NCBI GenBank assembly: GCA_020161815.1
Contig: JAIUOP010000005.1
Coordinates: 1 to 64,000 of the forward strand
Direction of reading: 5' to 3'
DNA: 64,000 bases
Source of the DNA: Actinomycetota bacterium
GTDB taxonomy: Bacteria; Actinomycetota; Actinomycetes; Actinomycetales; Dermatophilaceae
Below, piece after piece: positions 47,391-56,253 of the stretch; within the stretch, counting starts at the first letter, position 1; each line of letters opens with the position of its first letter. The notes under the pieces are model-generated. The model had not been told where the DNA came from. It saw only the letters and a program-made list of their open reading frames with translations, and did no database searches. A program made the position numbers and the translations under genes.

Positions 47391-48258
47391 GCACCGCCTC
47401 CAGCACGGCCAGCAGGCGCTGACGCAGCGCATTGGAGCGCTCACTGAACGCGCGTTGGCGCGCAACGTACTCCGCTCGACCCTCGGGGGTCTCGATCCGG
47501 ACCGGCTGCAGCCCCAGGTCCACCAGGTCGTAGGGCGAGGCCTGCATGTCGAGGACACGGATCTCACGCGCCAGGTCGAAGGCCTCGAGGGTGAGCGCGC
47601 TGGGCACCAGTGGCGCCAGCTTGAAGCACCACTTGTAGACATCCATGCCCGCATGCAGGCAGCCGGGCTGCTCGGTGTCCACCTGTCCTTCCCGCGTGGG
47701 GGAGAGGGTGTTGAGCGGCGCCCCACTGGGGGTGAAGAAGCGGAAGGCATCGAAGTGGCTGCACCGCACCGTCGCCGACTCTGTCACGGCGTCGGTGCCT
47801 GCCGAGCCGAGCCGGAGTGGCCACTTCTCGTGTCGCACACCGTCATTGGGTATGCCGTGCACCATCGCCCATTCGTGGAGCCCGAAGCACCCCAGGGTCG
47901 CTGGCCGGGACAGGGTCGCGCGCAGGAGCCCGTGGACGAAGTCGATGGTGCGGCCGCGGTCCCGGACGAAGCTCTCCACGTCGAGGGTGGCCACGTCGCC
48001 GTCGGTGCGGTAGAAGCGCCAGCCGGCGCGCGGCATACCGGCCGCGTCGGCAAGCCCCACGCCCGGTCCGGGATGCCACCGCGCAAGGCGACCGGGGGTG
48101 AAGTTGTAGTACTCGAAGAGGAAGTCCTCGACCGGGTGCTTCTCACGGCGACCGCGCCGGGCGAGGTGCGCGCGGGTGCGCTCGGCCACTGCCCGGTGGT
48201 GCCGCTCCTCTAGGTCGCGCCACGTGTCGAGGGCGAGCACGGTCACGGGCGCAGGCAC
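47374..48258 (-). CDS. Conserved protein, usually annotated as 3-methyladenine DNA glycosylase
   Basis: 294 residues. The motif REKHPVEDFLFEYYNFTPGR followed by LARWHPGPG near the N-terminus is shared by a conserved actinobacterial protein family that databases often call 3-methyladenine DNA glycosylase. I see no helix-hairpin-helix or other firm glycosylase signature, so the activity is uncertain. The GTG at 48258 is preferred because TACCGT on the minus strand ends 6 bases before it. It is divergent from the FAH-family gene, with 36 bases between the two starts. Confidence 0.6.
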   Translation of the reverse strand: MPAPVTVLALDTWRDLEERHHRAVAERTRAHLARRGRREKHPVEDFLFEYYNFTPGRLARWHPGPGVGLADAAGMPRAGWRFYRTDGDVATLDVESFVRDRGRTIDFVHGLLRATLSRPATLGCFGLHEWAMVHGIPNDGVRHEKWPLRLGSAGTDAVTESATVRCSHFDAFRFFTPSGAPLNTLSPTREGQVDTEQPGCLHAGMDVYKWCFKLAPLVPSALTLEAFDLAREIRVLDMQASPYDLVDLGLQPVRIETPEGRAEYVARQRAFSERSNALRQRLLAVLEAVLTPAG

Positions 48259-48264
48259 CGCACC

Positions 48265-48287
48265 ACGGTAGGTGATCGCCGTAGGGT
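48265..48287. promoter_or_regulatory. Back-to-back -10 elements of two leaderless genes
   Basis: TACCGT on the minus strand (48270-48265) ends 6 bases before the GTG at 48258. TAGGGT on the plus strand (48282-48287) ends 7 bases before the ATG at 48295. The whole divergent promoter region is only 36 bases, so the two polymerases would compete. Confidence 0.5.
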
Positions 48288-48294
48288 TGGGGAC

Positions 48295-49065
48295 ATGCGC
48301 ATCGCGAGATTCACGACGGGGGAGGACCCGGCATACGGGCTGGTCGACGGGGCCGGCGCGAAGATCGCCGAGATCACCGGTGACCCGCTCTACATGAAGA
48401 TCGAGCTGACCGGCCGCACGTATGCCGTCGACGACGTCCGCCTGCTGGCGCCGGTCATCCCGCGGAGCAAGGTCATCGGCATCGGCAAGAACTACGCCGA
48501 CCACGCCGCCGAGATGGGGGGCGAGGCGCCGGCCGAGCCGCTGATGTTCCTCGTGCCCAACACCGCGGTCGTCGGTCCGGGCGACCCCGTCGTCATGCCG
48601 CCGCAGTCGCAGAACGTGCACTACGAGGGCGAGCTCGCCGTCGTCATCGGCCGCATGTGCAAGGACGTGGCCCCCGAGGACGCGATGTCGGTGATCTTCG
48701 GCTACACCTGCGCCAACGACGTGACGGCGCGTGACCTGCAGTCCTCGGACGGCCAGTGGTCGCGCGCCAAGGGCTTCGACACCTTCTGCCCGCTCGGGCC
48801 GTGGATCGAGACCGACCTGGACCCGGCCGACCAGCGGCTCGTCGTCCGGCGGGACGGCGAGGTCGTGCAGGACGGCCACACCTCGGACATGGTGCACGGC
48901 ATCGCGGCCCTGATCGCCCATGCGTCGGCGGCCTTCACCCTCCTGCCGGGGGACGTCATCCTCACCGGCACGCCCGCGGGTGTCGGGCCGGTGCAGCCGG
49001 GCCAGCGGGTCGAGGTCGAGATCAGCGACATCGGCGTGCTCAGCAATCCGTTCGTCCGTCACTAG
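48295..49065 (+). CDS. Fumarylacetoacetate hydrolase-family protein
   Basis: 256 residues. The FAH fold is clear from KVIGIGKNYADHAAEMGG, the metal-binding Glu motif VHYEGELAVVIGR, the SDGQWSRAKGFDTFCPLGPW stretch, and GDVILTGTPAGVGPVQPGQ. Family members hydrolyse or decarboxylate acylpyruvate-type substrates with Mg2+ or Mn2+. The exact substrate is not evident. Its stop codon TAG forms part of the -10 of gltX, so the two are adjacent but separately started. Confidence 0.88.
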   Translation: MRIARFTTGEDPAYGLVDGAGAKIAEITGDPLYMKIELTGRTYAVDDVRLLAPVIPRSKVIGIGKNYADHAAEMGGEAPAEPLMFLVPNTAVVGPGDPVVMPPQSQNVHYEGELAVVIGRMCKDVAPEDAMSVIFGYTCANDVTARDLQSSDGQWSRAKGFDTFCPLGPWIETDLDPADQRLVVRRDGEVVQDGHTSDMVHGIAALIAHASAAFTLLPGDVILTGTPAGVGPVQPGQRVEVEISDIGVLSNPFVRH

Positions 49066-49068
49066 GCT
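49063..49068 (+). promoter_or_regulatory. Putative -10 (TAGGCT) for gltX
   Basis: TAGGCT ends 9 bases before the gltX ATG; its TAG is also the stop codon of the preceding gene. Confidence 0.45.
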
Positions 49069-49077
49069 GGGCCCACC

Positions 49078-50628
49078 ATGAGTGAGAAGCCCAGCCCTGC
49101 CCTGCCCGAGATCCCCGACCTGCCCGGGACGGTCCGGCTGCGCGTCGCGCCCTCGCCGACCGGCGACCCGCACGTCGGCACGGCCTACATGTCGCTGTTC
49201 AACCTGGCGTTCGCGCGCCAGCAGGACGGGCGTTTCCTGCTCCGCATCGAGGACACTGACCGGGCGCGCTTCCGCGCGGACTCCGAGCAGCAGGTCTTCG
49301 ACACGTTGCACTGGCTGGGGCTGACCTGGGACGAGGGCCCCGACACCGGCGGCCCGTGCGCGCCGTACCGCCAGAGCGAGCGACTGGACACCTATCGCCC
49401 CTATGTCGACCGGCTGCTCGCCGAGGGCAAGGCCTATGAGTGCTGGTGCTCGACCGAGCGCCTGGCCCAGATGCGCGAGATCCAGCAGAAGACCAAGCAG
49501 CCGACCGGCTATGACCGCCTCTGCCATGGCAAGACCCGCGAGGAGCGGGCCGCGATGCCCGGCTTCTCCGAGACCCCCGTCGTGCGGATGCTCATCCCCG
49601 ACGACGTCGAGCTCGAGTTCGACGACCTCATCCGCGGCTCGGTCTCGGCACCTCGCCCGGACGACCAGGTCATCCTCAAGGCCGACGGCTTCCCGACCTA
49701 CCACCTCGCCGTCGTCGTCGACGACCACGAGATGGGCATCACCCACGTCGTGCGGGGCGAGGAGTGGATCTCCTCGACGCCCAAGCACATCCTGCTCTAC
49801 CGCTGGTTCGGGCTCACGCCACCGAAGTTCGCGCACATGCCGCTGCTGCGCAACACCGACAAGTCCAAAATCTCCAAGCGCAAGAACCCTGCGGCCCGGC
49901 TCACCTGGTTCCAGGAGCAGGGCTACCTGCCCGAGGCGCTGGTCAACTTCCTCGCCCTGCTGGCCTATCCGCCGGCCCAGGACGAGGAGGGCAACGACAA
50001 GGAGTTCTTCACCTTCGAGGAGTTCAGCAAGGACTTCGACTGGCGCAAGGTCAACCCCGTCGGGCCGATCTTCGACCTCAAGAAGCTCGACTGGCTCAAT
50101 GGCGTCCACCTCCGCGAGCTCGACCTCGGCGACTTCACCAGCCGGCTGCTGCCCTTCCTCGTCGCCGACGGCGTCCTCTCGGACAACCCCTCGCTGGGGG
50201 AGCTGGCCCGGCTCAAGTCCGTCGCCGCGCTGATCCAGACCCGGATCACGCACCTCACCGAGGCGTCCGCCTTGGTGCGCCCGTTCTTCGTCGGGGACGA
50301 CGCCCTGGAGATTGCCGAGGACGCGCGAGCAGGCCTGGGCGAGAACGCTGCCGAGGTGCTCGACGCGGCGGCCAAGGCGCTCGGGGACATCGACGACCAC
50401 GGCACCGGTGTGCTGGGGAGCGACTCCAACTGGAATGCCGGCACCATCGAGACCGCACTGCGGTTCGCCATCGTCGAGGGTCTGGGCGTGAAGCCGAAGT
50501 TCGCCTTCGGGCCGCTGCGGACGGCCGTCTCCGGAGCCCGGATCAGCCCGCCGCTCTTCGAGTCGATGGAGATCCTCGGCAAGACCTCCACGCTCTCGCG
50601 GCTGTCCGCCCTCCGCGAGACGCTCTGA
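49078..50628 (+). CDS. gltX: Glutamyl-tRNA synthetase
   Basis: 516 residues, class I. The HIGH-like motif is APSPTGDPHVGTAYM (near residue 25-35), and the KMSKS-like motif is DKSKISKRKNP (near 262). The C-terminal anticodon-binding region has normal length. With gatCAB present and no glutaminyl-tRNA synthetase in view, it is probably non-discriminating and charges both tRNA-Glu and tRNA-Gln with glutamate. Both of those tRNAs lie less than 1.2 kb downstream. Confidence 0.96.
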   Translation: MSEKPSPALPEIPDLPGTVRLRVAPSPTGDPHVGTAYMSLFNLAFARQQDGRFLLRIEDTDRARFRADSEQQVFDTLHWLGLTWDEGPDTGGPCAPYRQSERLDTYRPYVDRLLAEGKAYECWCSTERLAQMREIQQKTKQPTGYDRLCHGKTREERAAMPGFSETPVVRMLIPDDVELEFDDLIRGSVSAPRPDDQVILKADGFPTYHLAVVVDDHEMGITHVVRGEEWISSTPKHILLYRWFGLTPPKFAHMPLLRNTDKSKISKRKNPAARLTWFQEQGYLPEALVNFLALLAYPPAQDEEGNDKEFFTFEEFSKDFDWRKVNPVGPIFDLKKLDWLNGVHLRELDLGDFTSRLLPFLVADGVLSDNPSLGELARLKSVAALIQTRITHLTEASALVRPFFVGDDALEIAEDARAGLGENAAEVLDAAAKALGDIDDHGTGVLGSDSNWNAGTIETALRFAIVEGLGVKPKFAFGPLRTAVSGARISPPLFESMEILGKTSTLSRLSALRETL

Positions 50629-50642
50629 CCCCAGAGGCCGGT

Positions 50643-51431
50643 ATGCCGTCCGGTCGCCCTCGTCCGTCGGCGCTCCTTCTCGACGCCGATGGGACCCTGT
50701 GGGACACCCGGACGGCGATGGAGGCGGCGGGTGCCGCCGGCGTCCGGGCGGCCTGGCCCGGTGTCGCGGACGACGTGGCGGCCGGGGCTGCTCGGAGGTA
50801 CCGGAGCGACCCGACCAATGTGTTCGGGGCCTTCGTGGCGGGGGAGCTGACCTTCGAGGAGATGCGCCGGACCCGGCTGCGTGAGGTCGCCGCGGAGGCG
50901 GGCCTTCCGTGGACCGATGACGCGCCGTCGCTCTTCGAGAGCGCCTACGGCCCGCAGTTCGCGCGGTCGCTGGAGGCCTTCGAGGACACGGTCGACCTGC
51001 TCCGCTGGTGCGCGGGTTCTGGCGTTCCCGTGCGGATCCTGACGAACTCGTCCCAGGAGTACACCCGGCAGAAGGTGGTCGCCACAGGGCTCGCTGCCCA
51101 CCTTGACCTCGATGCCCTGTGCTCGCGCGACTGCCTCGGCGTGGGAAAGCCGGAGCCGTCGGTCTTCGTCCACGCCTGTGAGCGGATGGGCTCCCTGGTC
51201 TCGGAGGTGCTCTACGTCGGCGATGAGCTCGCCGCCGACGCGCTCGGGGCGGCCGATGCGGGCCTGATGTCGGCCTGGCTCGTGCGCGAGGACGGGGACC
51301 CGGCCGGGGAGGTGCGCCCCACGGCCGAGAGGTACGCCCGGGCGGAGGCACGCGGCATACCGGTCATCGGCTCACTGCGTGAGGTGCCGGGGCTGTTCGG
51401 GGTGGGGGAGTCCTCGGAGGACGCCCGCTGA
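50643..51431 (+). CDS. HAD-family hydrolase
   Basis: 262 residues. The haloacid dehalogenase motifs are in order: LLLDADGTLWDT (motif I, Asp nucleophile near residue 14), VRILTNSSQEY (motif II), VGKPEPSVF (motif III Lys) and LYVGDELAADALGA (motif IV). It is likely a phosphatase with a helical cap; the substrate is unknown. The ATG lies within a GTATGCCG word, 14 bases after gltX, so it is probably cotranscribed with gltX. Confidence 0.82.
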   Translation: MPSGRPRPSALLLDADGTLWDTRTAMEAAGAAGVRAAWPGVADDVAAGAARRYRSDPTNVFGAFVAGELTFEEMRRTRLREVAAEAGLPWTDDAPSLFESAYGPQFARSLEAFEDTVDLLRWCAGSGVPVRILTNSSQEYTRQKVVATGLAAHLDLDALCSRDCLGVGKPEPSVFVHACERMGSLVSEVLYVGDELAADALGAADAGLMSAWLVREDGDPAGEVRPTAERYARAEARGIPVIGSLREVPGLFGVGESSEDAR

Positions 51432-51455
51432 TTTGGGGCACCGCGGGGGGTTGGG

Positions 51456-51461
51456 TAGTAT
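51456..51461 (+). promoter_or_regulatory. Putative tRNA-Gln promoter (-10 TAGTAT)
   Basis: TAGTAT lies 47 bases before the tRNA, with TTTGGG 18 bases upstream as a weak -35. Confidence 0.45.
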
Positions 51462-51507
51462 CTCCCCTCGGTTCGCCGAACGGCCACAGGCCGGGCGGCA
51501 TACCCCT

Positions 51508-51582
51508 TGGGGTATAGTGTAATTGGCAACACTAGTGATTCTGGTTCACTCATTCTAGGTTCGAGTCCTGGTACCCCAGCCA
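51508..51582 (+). tRNA. tRNA-Gln (CTG)
   Basis: The acceptor arms TGGGGTA and TACCCCA pair. The anticodon loop TTCTGGT gives anticodon CTG (51541-51543). The T-loop is GGTTCGAGTCC, and CCA is encoded at 51580-51582. In this genome the tRNA is probably charged by GltX with Glu and then amidated by GatCAB. Confidence 0.95.
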
Positions 51583-51650
51583 GTCGGTGGCAGCCCACGC
51601 AGCCGCTGCCGATTTCGGAGAATCCCTGCCAGCAGGTAAGGTTTTCCTCC

Positions 51651-51679
51651 GTGCCCACCGGCCACAAGCGGGTGGGCAC
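51651..51679 (+). terminator. Hairpin between the two tRNA genes
   Basis: GTGCCCACC (51651-51659) pairs with GGTGGGCAC (51671-51679). It may separate or punctuate the tRNA-Gln and tRNA-Glu transcripts. Confidence 0.45.
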
Positions 51680-51686
51680 AAGCTAG

Positions 51687-51759
51687 GGCCCCGTTGTGTA
51701 GCGGCCTAGCACGCCGCCCTCTCAAGGCGGTAGCGCGGGTTCGAATCCCGTCGGGGCTA
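51687..51759 (+). tRNA. tRNA-Glu (CTC)
   Basis: The acceptor arms GGCCCCG and CGGGGCT pair, with a G-U at the first position. The anticodon loop CTCTCAA gives CTC (51721-51723), and the T-loop is GGGTTCGAATCCC. The 3' CCA is not encoded, unlike in the neighbouring tRNA-Gln. Confidence 0.95.
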
Positions 51760-51765
51760 CAACGA

Positions 51766-51870
51766 TGAAGGCATCCGCTGACGCGGATGCCTTCACTCGT
51801 TTCAGCCCCTTCCAGGACCCACCGTCGGGGCTACCAATCGAAACGCACCCGCTGACGCGGGTGCGTTTTC
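51766..51870. terminator. Two hairpins after tRNA-Glu
   Basis: The first is a 13-bp perfect stem (51766-51778 with 51783-51795). The second is a 12-bp stem (51841-51852 with 51857-51868), AAACGCACCCGC on the left, flanked by A's on the left and T's on the right. They probably end tRNA transcription rightwards and the IclR gene leftwards. Both have the same loop, TGAC. Confidence 0.65.
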
Positions 51871-51882
51871 GCTTCGGCGCGC

Positions 51883-52629
51883 TCAGTCGTGGCCGTGGGC
51901 CTCGTCCTGGGCCGCGGCGTGGCGGGCCAGGATCTCGGTCAGCTTGTTCGCGCCGGCGATGACCGTGGCCGCGTGCAGGCGCCCGGGCTGGCGCGAGAGC
52001 CGCTCGATGGGCCCGGAGATGGAGACCGCCGCGATGACGCGCCCGGAGGGGGAGCGGACCGGAGCGGAGACCGAGGCCACTCCGGGCTCGCGCTCACCGA
52101 CCGACTGCGACCACCCGCGACGCCGCACCCCGGACAGGGTGGTCGCGTTGAAGGCCGCACCGATGAGGCCGCGGTGCAGCCGGTCCGGCTCCTCCCACGC
52201 CAGCAGCACCTGGGCCGCCGAGCCGGCGAGCATCGACAGGCTCGCGCCGACGGGGATCGAGTCCCGGAGCCCGACCGGGCGCTCTGCCGTCGAGACGCAG
52301 ATGCGGTGGTCCCCTTGGCGCCGGAAGAGCTGCGCGCTCTCGTTGGTGTGATCACGCAGGGCGCCGAGGACCGGTCCGGCGGCCGCGAGGAGGCGATCCT
52401 CACCAGCGGCCGCCGCGAGCTCACCAAGGCGCGGACCGAGGACGAAGCGGCCCTGCAGGTCGCGCGAGACGAGCCGGTGGTGCTCCAGGGCCACGGCGAG
52501 GCGGTGCGCCGTCGGGCGTGCCAACCCCGTCGCAGTGACCAGCTGCGCCAGGGTCGACGGCCCGGACTCCAGGGCCCCCAAGACGATCGCGGCCTTGTCC
52601 AAAACGCCGACCCCACTCGACATGTCCAT
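51883..52629 (-). CDS. IclR-family regulator beside leuCD (LtbR/NdgR-like)
   Basis: 248 residues. The helix-turn-helix is [20 protein letters not shown] (near residue 22-41), and the C-terminal IclR effector domain follows ([32 protein letters not shown] pattern). An IclR gene divergent from leuCD is conserved in actinobacteria: LtbR in Corynebacterium and NdgR in Streptomyces regulate leucine genes. The start MDMSSG at 52629 gives the usual N-terminus. The intergenic region holds a candidate operator. Confidence 0.88.
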   Translation of the reverse strand: MDMSSGVGVLDKAAIVLGALESGPSTLAQLVTATGLARPTAHRLAVALEHHRLVSRDLQGRFVLGPRLGELAAAAGEDRLLAAAGPVLGALRDHTNESAQLFRRQGDHRICVSTAERPVGLRDSIPVGASLSMLAGSAAQVLLAWEEPDRLHRGLIGAAFNATTLSGVRRRGWSQSVGEREPGVASVSAPVRSPSGRVIAAVSISGPIERLSRQPGRLHAATVIAGANKLTEILARHAAAQDEAHGHD

Positions 52630-52642
52630 GCCTTGATATTGC

Positions 52643-52661
52643 CGTCTCGACTCATGAGACG
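52643..52661. promoter_or_regulatory. Candidate IclR operator CGTCTC-N7-GAGACG
   Basis: CGTCTC (52643-52648) and GAGACG (52656-52661) form an inverted repeat 13 bases upstream of the IclR gene start. It is the clearest palindrome in the IclR-leuC gap. TTGATA at 52633 could be a -35 for leuC. Confidence 0.5.
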
Positions 52662-52794
52662 CAAGTTCCACGGCGCAGCGGGCGTGCGAAGGTCGGAACG
52701 GCCGGCGGCGTCCACCCACGCCGGCGCGCCGACACGGCATACGAACAGCGCTGACGGGCCGCTTGCGGTCGAGGAAACCGGGAAGAGGACGCGG

Positions 52795-54225
52795 ATGGGC
52801 AAGACCCTGGCGGAGAAGGTCTGGGAGTCGCACGTGGTGCGGCGCGGTGACGGTGAGCCCGACCTGCTCTACATCGACCTCCACCTCCTCCACGAGGTGA
52901 CCAGCCCCCAGGCCTTCGACGGCCTCCGGATCGCCGGGCGCCCGGTGCGCCGGCCCGACCTCACGCTCGCCACCGAGGACCACAACGTCCCGACGACCCC
53001 GGGCCCGATCACCGACCCGATCTCGGCGACCCAGGTCGAGACGCTGCGCCGCAACTGCGCCGAGTTCGGCGTCACGCTCTACCCGATGGGCGACGCCGAG
53101 CAGGGCATCGTCCACGTCGTCGGCCCGCAGCTCGGCCTGACCCAGCCCGGCATGACCATCGTCTGCGGCGACAGCCACACCTCGACGCACGGGGCCTTCG
53201 GGGCGCTCGCCTTCGGCATCGGCACCAGCGAGGTCGAGCACGTCCTCGCGACCCAGACGCTGCCGCTCAAGCCGTTCCGCACCATGGCGATCACCGTCGA
53301 GGGGGAGCTCGCGGAAGGCGTGAGCGCCAAGGACATCGTCCTGGCCGTCATCGCCAAGATCGGCACCGGTGGGGGACAGGGCTACGTCCTGGAGTTCCGC
53401 GGCTCGGCGATCCGTGCGCTGTCCATGGAGTCCCGGATGACGGTGTGCAACATGTCGATCGAAGCCGGTGCGCGTGCCGGCATGATCGCGCCCGACGAGA
53501 TGACCTTCGACTACCTCCGTGGGCGCGACCACGCACCCACCGGTGCGGAGTGGGATGCCGCCGTCGAAGCCTGGTCCCAGTTGGTGACCGACGAGGACGC
53601 AGTCTTCGACAACGAGGTCGTCCTCGACGCCGCGGAGCTGACCCCCTTCGTCACGTGGGGCACCAACCCTGGCCAGGGTGCACCGCTCGGGTCGGCCGTG
53701 CCCGACCCCGAGACGATGGGCGACGACAACGAGAAGGCCGCGGCCCAGCGCGCCCTGGACTACATGGGCCTGCAGGCCGGCACCCCGCTGCGCGAGGTGG
53801 CCGTCGACACCGTCTTCGTCGGGTCGTGCACCAACGGTCGCATCGAGGACCTGCGGGACGTCGCCAGCGTCCTCAGGGGCCGCCGGGTCGCCGACAGCGT
53901 GCGGATGCTCGTGGTGCCGGGCTCGGCGCGGGTCCGCCTGCAGGCCGAGGCCGAGGGTCTGGGTGAGATCTTCGAGGCGGCCGGGGCCCAGTGGCGTCTG
54001 CCCGGTTGCTCGATGTGCCTGGCGATGAACCCGGACAAGCTCGCCCCGCAGGAGCGGAGCGCCTCGACCAGCAACCGCAACTTCGAGGGACGGCAGGGCA
54101 AGGGCGGTCGCACCCACCTCGTGAGCCCGCTCGTCGCGGCCGCGACGGCCGTGCGCGGGACCTTGTCGAGCCCGGCCGACCTCGAGCCCGTGGCAGCCGA
54201 TGCCGGCGCCGGACAGGAGCACTGA
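52795..54225 (+). CDS. leuC: 3-Isopropylmalate dehydratase, large subunit
   Basis: 476 residues of the aconitase family. [20 protein letters not shown] binds substrate, and the [4Fe-4S] ligands are in [12 protein letters not shown] (near residue 345) and [11 protein letters not shown] (near 405-408). With LeuD it isomerises isopropylmalate and probably citramalate. The ATG at 52795 has GGAAGAGGA upstream; the very long frame before it overlaps the IclR gene and is not coding. leuD follows after 1 base. Confidence 0.97.
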   Translation: MGKTLAEKVWESHVVRRGDGEPDLLYIDLHLLHEVTSPQAFDGLRIAGRPVRRPDLTLATEDHNVPTTPGPITDPISATQVETLRRNCAEFGVTLYPMGDAEQGIVHVVGPQLGLTQPGMTIVCGDSHTSTHGAFGALAFGIGTSEVEHVLATQTLPLKPFRTMAITVEGELAEGVSAKDIVLAVIAKIGTGGGQGYVLEFRGSAIRALSMESRMTVCNMSIEAGARAGMIAPDEMTFDYLRGRDHAPTGAEWDAAVEAWSQLVTDEDAVFDNEVVLDAAELTPFVTWGTNPGQGAPLGSAVPDPETMGDDNEKAAAQRALDYMGLQAGTPLREVAVDTVFVGSCTNGRIEDLRDVASVLRGRRVADSVRMLVVPGSARVRLQAEAEGLGEIFEAAGAQWRLPGCSMCLAMNPDKLAPQERSASTSNRNFEGRQGKGGRTHLVSPLVAAATAVRGTLSSPADLEPVAADAGAGQEH

Positions 54226-54226
54226 C

Positions 54227-54820
54227 ATGGAGGCCTTCACCACGCACACCGGCATCGGCGTGCCCCTGCGGCGGAGCAATGTCGACACCGACCAGATCAT
54301 CCCCGCCGAGTACCTCAAGCGGGTCACGAAGTCGGGTTTCGAGGACGGCCTCTTCGCGGCGTGGCGTCGCGACGACACCTTCGTCCTCAATGCGGCGCCG
54401 TATGCCGCGGGCTCGGTCCTCGTCGCCGGCCCCGACTTCGGCACGGGGTCCTCGCGCGAGCACGCCGTCTGGGCGCTCATGAACTACGGCTTCCGGGTCG
54501 TCATCTCCAGCCGGTTCGCGGACATCTTCCGGGGGAACAGCGGCAAGCAGGGACTGCTCACCGCAGTCTGCAGCCAGGACGACGTCGAGCTCCTCTGGAA
54601 GTACCTCGAGAACCATCCCGGGGCCTCGGTCACGGTCGACCTCGCGTCTCGGACGGTGACCGCCGGGGACATCGTGGCCTCCTTCGAGGTCGACGACTAC
54701 ACCCGCTGGCGGCTGCTCGAGGGCCTCGATGACATCTCCCTGTCGCTGCGCCACGAGGCGGACATCACCGACTACGAAGCCGGCCGGCCGGCCTGGAAGC
54801 CGGTCACGACGCCCCGCTGA
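54227..54820 (+). CDS. leuD: 3-Isopropylmalate dehydratase, small subunit
   Basis: 197 residues. The swivel-domain motifs are [15 protein letters not shown] and [18 protein letters not shown]. It forms the active dehydratase with LeuC. The start at 54227 lies 1 base after the leuC stop, so translation is coupled. A 17-bp hairpin follows the stop codon. Confidence 0.97.
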   Translation: MEAFTTHTGIGVPLRRSNVDTDQIIPAEYLKRVTKSGFEDGLFAAWRRDDTFVLNAAPYAAGSVLVAGPDFGTGSSREHAVWALMNYGFRVVISSRFADIFRGNSGKQGLLTAVCSQDDVELLWKYLENHPGASVTVDLASRTVTAGDIVASFEVDDYTRWRLLEGLDDISLSLRHEADITDYEAGRPAWKPVTTPR

Positions 54821-55221
54821 GGCCGATCCTGGGCCGAATCCGCTGTGCGACACGCCGTGTCGCACAGCGGATTTCAGTGTCCGGGAGCACATCGCCCCCC
54901 TGGGGCCTCTGTGACTTGTGTGACCAGTGTGACTCGAGGGCCCGTTGCACTTGGCTGGGCTCCAGTCCAAGAGAGATGCGAGAAGCGTTGTCGCGCAGCG
55001 GAATTCACAACTTCCGGTGCGTGCCGGGTGGCGCACTGCTCGCGACCCGTGCCGTGAGCTGGAAGTGTCCCGCCACGGGCCAAAGGCCCTGTGCGACAAC
55101 GGATCGCGCCCAAGGGTGATGGATTCGCGCGGATGCGCGTCCTAACGTTTTTTCAGGCCGGATGCACCGGCCTCACCACGCCGGGATCGCTCGGCGCCGG
55201 ACCCATATCGATGGAGCTGAA
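54821..55221 (+). other. 401-base leuD-hupB gap: hairpin and hupB promoter region
   Basis: A 17-bp perfect hairpin (54837-54853 with 54857-54873, 3-base loop) follows leuD. Between 54875 and 55115 I see no gene or repeat I can support, although short open frames exist. TGGATT (55120) with TAACGT (55143-55148) 17 bases on is a candidate hupB promoter. The leader then contains a 7-bp hairpin AGGCCGG/CCGGCCT (55155-55173). Confidence 0.55.
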
Positions 55222-55959
55222 ATGAACAAGGGAGACCTGGTCAAGGCACTCGAGGGGCGCCTCGGCTCGCGCAAGGCCGCGACCGACGCCCTGGAGGCGG
55301 TGCTCGACGTCATCATCCGCGAGGTCACCAAGGGCGGCAAGGTCGGCATCACCGGCTTCGGCACCTTCGACCGCGTGGAGCGTGCGGCGCGCACCGGCCG
55401 CAACCCGCACACCGGCGCCTCGGTGCGCATCCCCAAGGCGAAGTCGCCGCGCTTCCGTGCCGGCGCTGCGTTCAAGGGCTACGTCAAGTCCCCGAGCACC
55501 CTGCCGAAGTCGGCGCCCGCGGCAGCGCGCGCCGCCGCCGGCAGGGCCACCGCGCCCGCCAAGGCTGCGACGAAGAAGGCGGCCCCGGCCAAGGCTGCTC
55601 CCGCGAAGGCGGCCGCGAAGAAGGCCGCGCCGGCCAAGGCTGCTCCCGCGAAGGCTGCCGCGAAGAAGGCGGCACCGGCCGAGAAGGCCGCTCCGGCCAA
55701 GGCTGCGGCCGCGAAGGCTGCGTCGGCGAAGAAGGTCGTGGCCAAGAAGGCTGCTCCGGCCAAGGCGGCTCCCGCGAAGGCTGTCGCGAAGAAGGCGGCT
55801 CCGGCCAAGGCTGCGCCGGCGAAGAAGGTCGTGGCCAAGAAGGCTGCTCCGGCCAAGTCTGCCCCCGCCAAGGCGGCGCCCGCGAAGAAGGTCGTGGCCA
55901 AGAAGGCCGCTCCGGCCAAGGCGGCCCCCGCGAAGAAGGCAGCGGCCAAGAAGAAGTGA
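55222..55959 (+). CDS. hupB: HU-family DNA-binding protein with histone H1-like tail
   Basis: 245 residues. Residues 1-90 are a normal HU domain (MNKGDLVKALEGRLGSRKAA, GFGTFDRVERAARTGRNPHT). Residues about 95-245 are an Ala/Lys/Pro tail of repeated KAAPAKAAPAK and KKVVAKKAAPAK units, as in actinobacterial HupB/HLP. It compacts the nucleoid and binds DNA without strong sequence preference. The ATG at 55222 has GGAG 8 bases upstream; an in-frame earlier ATG lacks one. The tail is internally repetitive at DNA level (about 55560-55955), so copy-number variation is likely. Confidence 0.95.
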   Translation: MNKGDLVKALEGRLGSRKAATDALEAVLDVIIREVTKGGKVGITGFGTFDRVERAARTGRNPHTGASVRIPKAKSPRFRAGAAFKGYVKSPSTLPKSAPAAARAAAGRATAPAKAATKKAAPAKAAPAKAAAKKAAPAKAAPAKAAAKKAAPAEKAAPAKAAAAKAASAKKVVAKKAAPAKAAPAKAVAKKAAPAKAAPAKKVVAKKAAPAKSAPAKAAPAKKVVAKKAAPAKAAPAKKAAAKKK

Positions 55960-56040
55960 CCTTCGGTCGTTGACGGGGGCCGGCGCCGCAGGCGCTGGCC
56001 CCCGTTGCTGTGGTCCGGGCTGCCCGGCACAGGGCCGGGG

Positions 56041-56253
56041 TCAGCGGATGCGCTGGCCGGCCCCGATCCCCACGATCCACACCCGGGTGGCAGCGGTCTG
56101 GTCCGTGGTCAGCTCGACACTGACCCGCTGGCCCACGCGCAGGTGACGCAGGCCCGATCCCGCCAGTGCCTCGGCGGACCAGGCAATCTCGCGTCCGTCG
56201 TCGAGCAGGGCGCTGCCGCCGGAGTCACTGGTGGTGTGGACGGTGGCCTGCAC
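56041..56253 (-). CDS. Small conserved-looking protein of unknown function
   Basis: 70 residues from a GTG start: MQATVHTTSDSGGSALLDDG, then REIAWSAEALAGSGLRHLRVGQRVSVEL in two parts, ending in a hydrophobic strand (TRVWIVGIG). The alternating strands and the VGQRVSVEL turn suggest a small OB- or cold-shock-like barrel. It overlaps the end of fbiD by 29 bases on the same strand, so it may be coupled to it. I do not recognise a named family. Confidence 0.55.
   Translation of the reverse strand: MQATVHTTSDSGGSALLDDGREIAWSAEALAGSGLRHLRVGQRVSVELTTDQTAATRVWIVGIGAGQRIR

Noticed and set aside
47374..51351. Open frame of 1325 codons on the minus strand
   Set aside because: It crosses gltX and the FAH-family gene on the opposite strand. 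Only the part from 48258 down is supported; long stop-free frames are expected at this GC content.
51883..54480. Open frame of 865 codons antisense to leuC
   Set aside because: Only the last 248 codons form a protein (IclR regulator).
54845..55145. Short open frames in the leuD-hupB gap
   Set aside because: Cys-, Arg- and Pro-rich products, overlapping alternatives on both strands and no ribosome sites; they look like random frames.
55560..55955. CRISPR-like repeat array
   Set aside because: The periodicity is coding (Lys/Ala/Pro units of the HU tail), spacers are absent and the frame is intact.
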